A stretch of DNA of 40,048 nucleotides from an uncultured Aureispira sp. (GTDB lineage: Bacteria > Bacteroidota > Bacteroidia > Chitinophagales > Saprospiraceae). The stretch lies in assembly GCA_905480075.1 (NCBI GenBank), contig CAJQOX010000067.1:1-40048 (forward strand), given 5' to 3'. The notes under the pieces are model-generated. The model was not told the origin of the DNA. It ran no database searches and saw only the letters and a program-made list of their open reading frames with translations. A program made the position numbers and the translations under genes. Below, piece by piece: positions 15,625 through 23,814 of this stretch. How positions within the stretch are numbered: the first letter of the stretch is position 1; every line of letters starts with the position of its first letter.

Positions 15625-15978
15625 TTAATTGTTTTTTTTCAGGCTCTTTATTATTTTTGTTGCTACACGTTCTATAGAACCTATCTCATCCAAAAGGCGC
15701 TTGCAATCAGGATATTCTTCAGATTCTTTACATAAGTTGAGCCAGTATTTTGTATCCGAAACCTCTTTCAGTGCTGTTTGTATATTGTACAAGAATTCGA
15801 TCTTGCTGTCTGCATTCTGAGATTCTGCGATATTAACTCCTATAGAGGTTCCTGACCTGAGGAGTTGATTACTCAATACATATTTGTTTCTTTTGTCAAG
15901 TTCTGCAGTATACTCAATAATTGAAAGGGAAAACTGAAATGACAGGTCGACAATTAAATTTGGTTTTTTGTTATTCAT
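15625..15978 (-). CDS. Four-helix-bundle protein (S23 / 23S rRNA intervening-sequence family)
   Basis: A 117-residue all-helical protein. The family signature QLLRSGTSIGVNIAES lies at about residues 38-53, followed by NIQTALKEVSDTKYWL. This is the family first found encoded in 23S rRNA intervening sequences and now known as stand-alone genes, often several per genome, in Bacteroidota. It forms pentamers in solved members. The function is unknown. It is not inside an rRNA gene here. It is 76 bp upstream of the GIY-YIG gene on the same strand, so the two are probably cotranscribed. Confidence 0.9.
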   Translation of the reverse strand: MNNKKPNLIVDLSFQFSLSIIEYTAELDKRNKYVLSNQLLRSGTSIGVNIAESQNADSKIEFLYNIQTALKEVSDTKYWLNLCKESEEYPDCKRLLDEIGSIERVATKIIKSLKKNN

Positions 15979-16060
15979 TGATTGCTTTTAATGATGAATG
16001 AAATTATTGTAAATAAAAAGTTGATTTTTATATAAGTTATCGTTTTTTTGAGTGTGAAAC

Positions 16061-17614
16061 CTATTGAGCCCAGTTTTCCTTGTCCAGGCTACGGTATTGA
16101 ATTGCTTCGGCGATATGGTCCGTATTTACTTTATCTTTTGTTGCCAGGTCTGCAATAGTCCTTGCTACTTTCAATATCCTGTCATAAGCTCGTGCAGAAA
16201 GCTGAAAGTGTTCCATAGCACGCTTCAAAAGTACCTTACTTGCTTTATTGAGATCACAGTATTTTCTTATATGGTTTGATTCCATCTGTGCATTGCAATG
16301 TGTCTCGGAATAGTCTTTGAACCGTTCCGTTTGAATCTGCCTTGCAGTAATCACACGTTTCAGAATTTCTTCACTGCTTTCCTGCGATCTTTCATCTGCA
16401 AGTTCATCATAATTAACCGGTTTTACTTCGATATGCAGATCGATACGGTCAAGGAGGGGGCCGGATATTTTATTGAGGTAATTCTGTACTGCAGGTGGTG
16501 AACAAACGCAATCTTTGTCGGGGTGAGTGTAATATCCACAAGGGCAGGGGTTCATAGAAGCAACCAACATAAAGCTTGCGGGGTAGTCTACTGTAAATTT
16601 CGATCTGGAAATGGTGATTTTCCTGGCTTCCATCGGCTGACGCAATACTTCGAGTACCGTCCGTTTAAATTCCGGAAGTTCATCCAGGAACAAGACCCCG
16701 TTATGTGCCAGGGATATCTCGCCGGGCCGGGGGTAGTTTCCTCCGCCAACAAGGGCCACATCTGAGATGGTATGATGTGGATTTCTGAAAGGACGTTCAT
16801 GAATCAGGGCCGTTCCTGTGGGCAATAAACCTACGACAGAATGTATTTTGGTCGTCTCAAGCGCTTCGTTGAGGTCAAGAGGGGGCAGAATGGAAGGAAA
16901 GCGTTTGGCCAGCATTGTTTTTCCTGCTCCCGGAGGGCCGATCAATATCAGATTGTGCCCTCCTGCTGCGGCTATTTCCATAGCTCTTTTGATACTGTGT
17001 TGGCCTTTTACATCCGAAAAATTCACTGAAAAGAGTGTTTGGCTTTTCAAAAACTCCTCTCTTGTATCTACAACTGTGGATTTCAGGGTTGTTTTGCCCA
17101 AGAAAAATGAAACTACCTCTTTAATATGTTCAACTCCAAAAACCTCAAGGTTGTTCACTATTGCAGCTTCTCTTGCATTTTCGTGTGGCAGAATCAATCC
17201 TGTATAGCCTTCTTTTCTTGCTTGAATAGCAATGGGGAGTGCGCCTTTTATTGGTCGCAGTGTCCCATCCAGCGATAACTCTCCCATGAGTATGTACTTG
17301 TCGAGCTTGTCAGAGGGGATTTGATTATTTGCTGCCATAACCCCAATGGCAATAGGTAAATCATAATAAGAACCTTCTTTCTTAAGGTCGGCAGGGGCCA
17401 TGTTGATTATAATTTTTACCCTAGGGATGCGGTATCCGATTTCTTTCAATGCAGTCTCTATCCGCCAATAGCCTTCTTTGACGGCGTTGTCGGGTAGCCC
17501 TACAAGAGAATAGCCGGGCTTCCCCTGCATGATGGCACCACCTGCACTGACTTCAATTGTAATTGTTTGTGCATCAATTCCTTCTACGGCACTGCCGTAT
17601 GTTTTTACCAACAT
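16061..17614 (-). CDS. YifB/ComM-family Mg-chelatase-like AAA ATPase
   Basis: A 517-residue protein with an N-terminal Lon-protease-like S5 fold domain (residues 1-165), then a AAA core with Walker A GPPGAGKT at 226-233 and the Walker B region NGVLFLDELPEF. A cysteine cluster in NPCPCGYYTHPDKDCVC is typical of the family, and a C-terminal helical lid carries the RAYDRILKVARTIADL motif. In other bacteria ComM is a helicase that promotes branch migration during natural transformation. Whether this organism is transformable is not shown here. Confidence 0.94.
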   Translation of the reverse strand: MLVKTYGSAVEGIDAQTITIEVSAGGAIMQGKPGYSLVGLPDNAVKEGYWRIETALKEIGYRIPRVKIIINMAPADLKKEGSYYDLPIAIGVMAANNQIPSDKLDKYILMGELSLDGTLRPIKGALPIAIQARKEGYTGLILPHENAREAAIVNNLEVFGVEHIKEVVSFFLGKTTLKSTVVDTREEFLKSQTLFSVNFSDVKGQHSIKRAMEIAAAGGHNLILIGPPGAGKTMLAKRFPSILPPLDLNEALETTKIHSVVGLLPTGTALIHERPFRNPHHTISDVALVGGGNYPRPGEISLAHNGVLFLDELPEFKRTVLEVLRQPMEARKITISRSKFTVDYPASFMLVASMNPCPCGYYTHPDKDCVCSPPAVQNYLNKISGPLLDRIDLHIEVKPVNYDELADERSQESSEEILKRVITARQIQTERFKDYSETHCNAQMESNHIRKYCDLNKASKVLLKRAMEHFQLSARAYDRILKVARTIADLATKDKVNTDHIAEAIQYRSLDKENWAQ

Positions 17615-17756
17615 ATTTTTTGATTGATTTTGTGTTATGAATTTGTGAGAATGCCATGAGAAGTGGCAACAGTGTGGGGTCTACGGTATGCTTAGTTTTT
17701 TTGTTACAGATTGAACCGATTTATCTGATAAAAACAGGAAGTTATTTTTTGCCCGG

Positions 17757-17777
17757 AAAAAAAGGCCTGTAAGGCCT
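17757..17777 (-). terminator. Intrinsic terminator downstream of the zinc-ribbon gene
   Basis: A six-base-pair stem aggcct / aggcct (17763-17768 and 17772-17777) with a three-base loop is followed on the minus strand by a run of seven Us (the A-run at 17757-17763). It lies about 110 bp past the stop of the zinc-ribbon membrane protein gene. Confidence 0.65.
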
Positions 17778-17885
17778 CTGTGTTTTATCGCTGATGGGAT
17801 TTTATTAAGGGGGATTAAAAAAAGATCATTTTGGCAAACGAATTTGAAGCTCACAGTTAAACGCTCATTTATTTATTGAAGGGGA

Positions 17886-18512
17886 TCATCTCCTGACTCT
17901 GAATTCCCTGCTGCAGCGGACACATTCAAAAGTCAGCATACTTATTTTCCATTGTTCATCTTTATATTCTGAACAATATTTGTGATTGTCTTTCTTGGAA
18001 CAATAGGGACATTGTACCGATTTTATCTTTTTTCTTCGTTCTGCATCAGATAATGATTCGAATTCAGCATAGGGTTCTCTAAAGAAGTCTTTACAATACT
18101 GAACAAAATTAAACCTGATAAATATAATCAGCAGCGAACTGATTATACACATAAAAAAAATTGAAAGTACTAAATCTTTTAAAAAGTATTTTGTGTTGTA
18201 ATCGGGAATAAAGTGCCCGTTAGTATACATTCCGCTTTCCATGAATACTCCATTCGAAAAATGTTTTGTATAGACCTTTGTGCTTCTCAGACCGTATTGA
18301 TCACATTTTATTCTGATCGTATTTCCGTTATACAGGCGGTAGACTTTATGATAGATCGGGCTATCTTTCAAATTGACTTTTATTGTGGATTTCTGAATTT
18401 CAGGTTTTCCGTTTACTGAATTCATGTTATTCCATCCAAAAACAAGGAGATAGATTAATGAAAGGCTCAGAATAATGAGTATGTTTCTGAAGTATGCAGG
18501 AATTGTTTTCAT
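17886..18512 (-). CDS. Membrane protein with a C-terminal zinc ribbon, unknown function
   Basis: The 208-residue product has two predicted membrane segments, about residues 9-27 and 112-133. The loop between them (about 30-110) would be on the outer face if the N-terminus is inside. The C-terminal region, about residues 134-208, would be cytoplasmic. It holds a CPYC (168-171) and CVRC (197-200) pair spaced like a zinc ribbon. I do not recognise the family. It follows recR on the same strand with 52 bp between, but there is no functional link that I can support. Confidence 0.7.
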   Translation of the reverse strand: MKTIPAYFRNILIILSLSLIYLLVFGWNNMNSVNGKPEIQKSTIKVNLKDSPIYHKVYRLYNGNTIRIKCDQYGLRSTKVYTKHFSNGVFMESGMYTNGHFIPDYNTKYFLKDLVLSIFFMCIISSLLIIFIRFNFVQYCKDFFREPYAEFESLSDAERRKKIKSVQCPYCSKKDNHKYCSEYKDEQWKISMLTFECVRCSREFRVRR

Positions 18513-18564
18513 TGTAAATTAAATATAGTAGGCCTGTGTTTATGTGAAGGGGGAACAATGAAAA

Positions 18565-19170
18565 TCAATCCCCGTAATCCACCCTCGAAACAATTGAACG
18601 GCCGAGTGTCAATTCATCGGCATATTCCAGTTCTCCACCAAAAGAAACCCCCCGGGCAATGGTAGAAATCTTTACATCAACTTCCTTCAGCAGTTTTGAA
18701 ATATAGAAAATAGTTGTTTCTCCTTCTATAGTAGGACTGATTGCCATAATCAGCTCTTTGATCCCCCCTTTTTTTACTCTTTCAACCAGGCTGTCAATAT
18801 TCAGTTGTTCAGGTCCTACCCCTTCAATAGGAGATATAATGCCTCCCAATACATGATAAAGACCAAAAAACTGCCCTGTATTTTCTATGGCCATTATTTC
18901 TTTGATACCTTCTACTACACAAACAGTTTCCTTGTTTCTTTTTGGGGAAAGACAAATACTGCAGGTTTTTTCATCTGCGATATTATGACAGATCTTGCAG
19001 AATTGTATGCTGTCTTTCATTTTTACAATGGCTTCACAGAATTCTGCCACTTCATCAGTCCCTGTCTGCAGAAGATGTAATGATAGTCGGAGTGCGGTTT
19101 TTTTTCCTATGCCGGGCAGGGTAGCAAAGGCATTGACGCAGTCTTCCAGTAGTTTTGAGGAAAGGTTCAT
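18565..19170 (-). CDS. recR: Recombination protein RecR
   Basis: RecR acts with RecF and RecO to load RecA on gapped DNA. The 201-residue protein shows the helix-hairpin-helix start LPGIGKKTALRLS, the four-cysteine zinc finger CKIC...CSIC at about residues 58-73, and the Toprim domain from VCVVEGIKEIMAIE. A downstream ARGVSFGGELEYADELTLGRSI segment completes the family pattern. Length is normal. Confidence 0.95.
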   Translation of the reverse strand: MNLSSKLLEDCVNAFATLPGIGKKTALRLSLHLLQTGTDEVAEFCEAIVKMKDSIQFCKICHNIADEKTCSICLSPKRNKETVCVVEGIKEIMAIENTGQFFGLYHVLGGIISPIEGVGPEQLNIDSLVERVKKGGIKELIMAISPTIEGETTIFYISKLLKEVDVKISTIARGVSFGGELEYADELTLGRSIVSRVDYGD

Positions 19171-19248
19171 TGTTTATGTTTTCATTCTGAATGTCTGAGA
19201 CAAAGATACTCAATTATTACAGGATAAACACCTGAACACCTTAATAAA

Positions 19249-20061
19249 TTAATGCACATGACTGTGCCCTACAAGTAAGGCAAGGCTTACCGACATAAGC
19301 AGCATTCCCGTAACGACCCCGTAGGTGGACATCTGATGTTCTCCGTATTTTCCTGCAGCAGGCAAGAGCTGATCTAGGGAAATAAAAACCATTATTCCCG
19401 CTACCGAAGCAAGAAGAATTCCCATGATCAAGGGAGAAAGGAAGCTCATGAACAAAAAGTAGCATAGTATTGCACCTGCAGGTTCTACCAATCCGGAAAC
19501 AAAAGAGTACATAAAGGCTTTCTTGCGGTCTCCTGTGGCATGATAAATAGGCATGGAAACAGCTATGCCTTCCGGTATGTTGTGCAGGGCGATGGCGATG
19601 GCTATTGTGATACCAAGGTGTGGGTCTTCCAAAGCTGAAATAAAGGTGGCTATCCCTTCAGGGAAGTTATGAATGGCCAGGGCTATTGCAGTCATTACGC
19701 CAACCCGCATCAGCTTCTTGTTCTTTTTTCCTTCCTCAGTCTCTTCTACTTCATGCGGGTTATGAATACCCGGCATCAGCCTGTCTATTGCAGCAACCAA
19801 CATCATTCCTGAGAAAAATGCAATTATTGTGATCCAGGCACCATTATGTGAATGGGCAAGATTCTTAGAAATAGATACGGTGGCATGAGGTAACATCTCC
19901 ATAAAGGAGAGATACAGCATTACACCTGCCGCCAATCCCATGGCAAACGTCAGAAACTTTACACTCTTCTCTTTGATGACAAAGGCAATCGCAGACCCTA
20001 TTCCGGTAGATAATCCGGCCAATATTGTTAATAAAAATGCTATCTGTACATTATCATCCAT
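19249..20061 (-). CDS. zupT: ZIP-family zinc transporter (ZupT-like)
   Basis: A 270-residue inner-membrane metal importer of the ZIP family. It has eight predicted membrane helices and two metal-site motifs, HNFPEGIA (131-138) and HNIPEGIAVS (160-169). The cytoplasmic loop between helices 3 and 4 contains His100 and His103 and is acidic. Relatives import zinc and, less specifically, iron and manganese. No Zur-like operator could be identified by eye upstream. The 350-bp region upstream contains a tandem repeat at 20336-20367. Confidence 0.92.
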   Translation of the reverse strand: MDDNVQIAFLLTILAGLSTGIGSAIAFVIKEKSVKFLTFAMGLAAGVMLYLSFMEMLPHATVSISKNLAHSHNGAWITIIAFFSGMMLVAAIDRLMPGIHNPHEVEETEEGKKNKKLMRVGVMTAIALAIHNFPEGIATFISALEDPHLGITIAIAIALHNIPEGIAVSMPIYHATGDRKKAFMYSFVSGLVEPAGAILCYFLFMSFLSPLIMGILLASVAGIMVFISLDQLLPAAGKYGEHQMSTYGVVTGMLLMSVSLALLVGHSHVH

Positions 20062-20411
20062 TCTGAAGTAGCTTGTTTTGTCTTTTCCTGATTCGCTGTG
20101 TCAAATTATATTGTTGACCACTTTATATAATAATCTGCGAAGGTAATAAGTCATGCGCACTTTTTATCTAACAATTCCTTATTTTTATGATTTTACTTAT
20201 TTTTTTAGCTTGATTTATTTGTTTTTATCACTTTATCAGCCGGAACTTTACATTTTGAGGAATTGTTATTATTAAATATTGGTTTGATTTGTAAATTGAT
20301 TATTTTTGAAAATATCCGCTTTTTTTTCTTTTCTTTAATCTGTCAATCTTTTAATCTGTCAATCTTTTAATTCCTTTTTAATTATTCTTTCATTCAATAT
20401 AACGATTATCA
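20062..20411. other. 350-bp AT-rich divergent intergenic region
   Basis: It separates zupT from the triple-repeat membrane protein gene. No gene was found. The only distinct structure is the 16-bp perfect tandem duplication near its right end. I did not find a convincing -33/-7 pair. Confidence 0.6.
20336..20367. repeat. 16-bp tandem duplication
   Basis: The unit taatctgtcaatcttt occurs twice head to tail at 20336-20351 and 20352-20367, with a partial third start (taatt) after it. It is 45 bp upstream of the next start codon, where it could change promoter or leader spacing. Confidence 0.9.
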
Positions 20412-21860
20412 ATGGCTTTCGAAAATCCTCAGCAAAATCTTAAAGTTTTAGAAAAATATTCTCAAAATAATACAAAAAAGTTTACACTCGAGGATGCCGT
20501 TTCTGTTACAGGTATGCCTGTCATAGAAACCGAAGAGGCAGTCAGCAACATGATGGAAAAATATGATTGTAAATTAAGGGTCACCGAAAACGGAGACCTG
20601 ATTTATGATTTTGGAGCCTCTCTGAACAGAAGGGATAAAAAGCCCTGGACTGAATATTTTACTGATTTTTTTCGCTTGCTTTGGAAAGGGTTTACAGTAA
20701 GTTATAAATTGATAACATCTGTTTTTCTGGTTTTTTATTTTGTTTTTTTTCTGGTCCTGCTTATCGGTGCCGCGGTAGCTTCTGAGGATGGTGATGGTGT
20801 CGGTGACCTGATCGCAGTTCTGCTGCGGGTTTTCATTTCTATCTTTGAATGGAATACTATCATGGGCTATAATAACCGCTACTACAGAAGAGATGCCTAT
20901 GGTTATTCCTATCAGCATTATAAAGAAAAGCCAAGAATTTTGGGAAAAAAGAAAAAACCCAAAGACCCAAGGGACGAAAAGAATTTTGTCTCTTCTATCT
21001 ACGATTATATTTTTGGTCCTCCACGGGTAACGTTGGATCCCCTGGCAAATAATCAGGAAGTTGCTACTTTTCTGAAAGAACAAAAAGGCCTTATCACTAC
21101 TTCTGAAGTGCAGGCCCTGGCAGGATGGACACGCGAGGAAGCCGAAAATTTTATGACGGAATGTCTCTCGATGTTCAACGGGGAAGCACATGTTTCGGAT
21201 AACGGAACGCTTTATGGTGATTTTTCGCAACTCATCCGGTCAAAAGACCGTACAGGAGAAGAACCGGTGGTTTGGTACTGGGACGAATATGAACCGGAGT
21301 ATGAACTGACAGGAAATTCACAGGGGAGAAATACCTGGATAACGCTGATGAATACCTTTAATCTCATCTTCTCTCTTGTTCTTGTTTTTGGTGGGTGGCT
21401 TGGCCCGATGGGGCTCAATCTCGGGTTTTGGGGGGCTTTCTTTGTGGGTGGATTTCCATTGGTATATTCATCCTTGTTCTTCCTGATTCCTGCCTTCAGG
21501 TGGTTGAGGCAACGTCCGCTTAAAAGAAAACAACACGAACTGAATATCCGTAAACGACTTATGCGTATTGTTTATCAAACCTATGATTCAGGGAAGAAAC
21601 ACGTACACGAAATTCCACTCAAAAAACTTACAGAGGTAGCTAACAATCAAAGAGAATCAGAGGAAAAACTCGATCCTGAAACTATAGACAGGGTCATGAA
21701 GGATACCCTTGCAGAATTGGGGGGAGCGGCTTACCTGAACGATCAGAACGAAATCATTTACTCTTTTGACCTCATTGCGCAGGAACTCGACGCAATTGAT
21801 GATGTCAGGGAAAATAAAAAGGAAGACAGCGACCTGGGGAATGTTATTTTTGAGTCCTGA
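20412..21860 (+). CDS. Membrane protein with three winged-helix-like modules, unknown function
   Basis: The 482-residue protein contains three similar segments, about residues 22-68, 225-272 and 397-453. Each has a helix-turn-helix-like pattern (for example TLEDAVSVTGMPVIETEEAV and ITTSEVQALAGWTREEAENF) and ends in a small beta hairpin (ENGDLIYDF, DNGTLYGDF, QNEIIYSF). This looks like an internally repeated winged-helix fold. Membrane segments are at about 100-122 and 310-362, with a Lys-rich linker (176-190) between the first membrane part and the second module. All three modules are probably on the same, cytoplasmic side. I do not recognise the family. It could be a membrane-bound regulator or scaffold. 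Confidence 0.72.
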   Translation: MAFENPQQNLKVLEKYSQNNTKKFTLEDAVSVTGMPVIETEEAVSNMMEKYDCKLRVTENGDLIYDFGASLNRRDKKPWTEYFTDFFRLLWKGFTVSYKLITSVFLVFYFVFFLVLLIGAAVASEDGDGVGDLIAVLLRVFISIFEWNTIMGYNNRYYRRDAYGYSYQHYKEKPRILGKKKKPKDPRDEKNFVSSIYDYIFGPPRVTLDPLANNQEVATFLKEQKGLITTSEVQALAGWTREEAENFMTECLSMFNGEAHVSDNGTLYGDFSQLIRSKDRTGEEPVVWYWDEYEPEYELTGNSQGRNTWITLMNTFNLIFSLVLVFGGWLGPMGLNLGFWGAFFVGGFPLVYSSLFFLIPAFRWLRQRPLKRKQHELNIRKRLMRIVYQTYDSGKKHVHEIPLKKLTEVANNQRESEEKLDPETIDRVMKDTLAELGGAAYLNDQNEIIYSFDLIAQELDAIDDVRENKKEDSDLGNVIFES

Positions 21861-22170
21861 TGTTGCTGGTCTGAATTTTATATCCTGAAATAAATTGATG
21901 GTCAAAAATAGGCTGAGGCTCTAGTCATTTTTTTTGTTGAAAACGGGAATAACTATTGGGTTTTCCTTCTATTGCTATTTTTATTACAGAAAGATTGTAT
22001 AATTATCAAATGAACATAAGATGAATAAAAGATTATAACACTTAATGCTGAAGAGTGTGAAATGTAGATTAAAACTTATTGAATTGAAGCTTTAATCCTT
22101 GATAATTTATTTTCTTCCCCGAAAAATATTATATTAGGATGCTTAGTTTTCATTCTGCAAATTTCTCTAC
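21861..22170. other. 310-bp intergenic region with no clear element
   Basis: No gene found. A T8 run at about 21927-21934 is preceded by only a weak stem and might end the upstream transcript. A gaaaac / gttttc pair follows, with no T-run. I see no confident promoter for the DUF1800 gene. Confidence 0.5.
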
Positions 22171-23805
22171 ATGGCTTCAATAAATCCTCTCAATCAGGTT
22201 CTTGGGCAAAGATTTTCCAAACACCTTCTCAGAAGAGCTTCTTTCAGATTTTCAAAACAAGACATAGACAATTTTACTGTTCTTTCTGTCGATGCTGCTG
22301 TCGAACAGTTATTTCTTTCTGTCGCAGACCCTGTCCCCGAACCTCAGGACCCACAGGATGCTGTTCCTTTCTGGATAAATAATATTCCATTGGTGAATAT
22401 TAACTCCGACGGCAGAAAAAAAAGTTATGTAAAGGGCGCATGGATGTATAATGCAATGTCTTCGGCAACAATTAAACACAAACTGATACTTTTTCTTTTT
22501 AATCAGTTTACTGTCAGCACTGGAACAGGGAAGTCCACAGAATTTTTCGACTATTTACAACTCCTTGATTTTTATTCCTTTGGTTCGATGAAGGACCTTG
22601 CCTTAAAGGTTACTTATAATAGCCTGATGTTAAAGTACCTGGATAATAATACCAACTCGGATAATAACCCCAATGAGAATTATGCCCGAGAATTTCTGGA
22701 GCTTTTTACCATTGGAAAGGGACCACAGGTTGCACCGGGAAACTATACCAATTATACTGAAGAGGACATTGTAGAGGCAGCAAAGGTGCTCACCGGAATC
22801 CGAAATGACAGTTCAAGGTCAGTGTTTGACCCTCTTACAGGACTTCCTCAGGGGTATATAAACTTCAATAAGCATGATATATATGATAAGACATTCAGTG
22901 CTGCCTTTCAGAATACTACGATTACAGGTGCAACCACTATTCAGGATGTGGAACAGGAAATTATAGATTTTATTGCTATGATTTTCGACCAAACAGCGAC
23001 GGCTACCTATATTTGTCGCAAGCTGTATCATTTCTTTGTAGGGGATACTATTTCAACAGAGGTGGAAAATGATATTATTGCCCCCTTGTCAGCAACTCTT
23101 ATACAGTATAATTATAATCTTGTTCCTTGTGTGAAACAGTTACTAAAAAGCGAACATTTTTATGATATGGATGATTCTGATAGTACGGATGAAATTATCG
23201 GAGGGATGATAAAGTCTCCTCTTCAGTTGCTAACAGAACTGACGACATTGTTTGAGGTTCCTGTCCCTGACCCTGTGACAGATGCTTACAACTTTTATCA
23301 CTTGTATAGCCACAACTTTTTAATGGCCAAGTATTTCCCCGGAGCTGGAATGCCGCTTTTTGAACCCAATTCAGTAGCAGGCTATCCCGCTTATTATCAG
23401 GATCCCTACTATTCTAAATATTGGTTTGATTCTTCCACTATTATTTCAAGATATAAATTGTTATCCTCTTTTATTATCGGAAGAAATCAGCTTGGGGGAT
23501 TTACCAGTCTGATCGGTCTAACATTCGATGTGGTAGATTGTGTTCAGACAAACAGCCTGTTTACAGATCCTGAAAACCCATCTGCATTGGTTTCTGATAT
23601 GATAACTTATATGCTTCCGGAGGGGGTGGATTCTGACAGGTTCTCTTATTTTTATGATGATATTTTTCTTGATGGCATGATGCCATATAACTGGACGGTA
23701 GCCTGGAATGATTTTCTGACTACACAGGATGATACTGTAGTCCGACCAAGGCTGGAACAAATCTTTACTTTCCTTGTCAATTCACCTGAATTTCAAACCT
23801 ATTAA
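22171..23805 (+). CDS. DUF1800 family protein
   Basis: A 544-residue protein of the DUF1800 family, found in pairs with DUF1501 proteins in Bacteroidota, Planctomycetes and others. Typical segments are HLLRRASFRFSKQDI (18-32), NENYAREFLELFTIG (168-182), TEEDIVEAAKVLTGI, ICRKLYHFFVG and the late MPLFEPNSVAGYPA. No signal peptide is visible at the chosen start, although the partner protein carries export signals. Function of the family is not established. The downstream DUF1501 gene starts 9 bp after its stop, so the two are an operon. Confidence 0.9.
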   Translation: MASINPLNQVLGQRFSKHLLRRASFRFSKQDIDNFTVLSVDAAVEQLFLSVADPVPEPQDPQDAVPFWINNIPLVNINSDGRKKSYVKGAWMYNAMSSATIKHKLILFLFNQFTVSTGTGKSTEFFDYLQLLDFYSFGSMKDLALKVTYNSLMLKYLDNNTNSDNNPNENYAREFLELFTIGKGPQVAPGNYTNYTEEDIVEAAKVLTGIRNDSSRSVFDPLTGLPQGYINFNKHDIYDKTFSAAFQNTTITGATTIQDVEQEIIDFIAMIFDQTATATYICRKLYHFFVGDTISTEVENDIIAPLSATLIQYNYNLVPCVKQLLKSEHFYDMDDSDSTDEIIGGMIKSPLQLLTELTTLFEVPVPDPVTDAYNFYHLYSHNFLMAKYFPGAGMPLFEPNSVAGYPAYYQDPYYSKYWFDSSTIISRYKLLSSFIIGRNQLGGFTSLIGLTFDVVDCVQTNSLFTDPENPSALVSDMITYMLPEGVDSDRFSYFYDDIFLDGMMPYNWTVAWNDFLTTQDDTVVRPRLEQIFTFLVNSPEFQTY

Positions 23806-23814
23806 TCAAATGTC

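Noticed and set aside
15625-15978. 23S rRNA intervening sequence
   Set aside because: The S23-type gene is not flanked by rRNA sequence.
20336-20367. CRISPR array
   Set aside because: Only two adjoining 16-bp copies with no spacers; a tandem duplication.
20574-21230. Long open frame on the minus strand inside the triple-module gene
   Set aside because: It is antisense to a gene with clear domain structure, has no recognisable motif and its composition fits a shadow frame.
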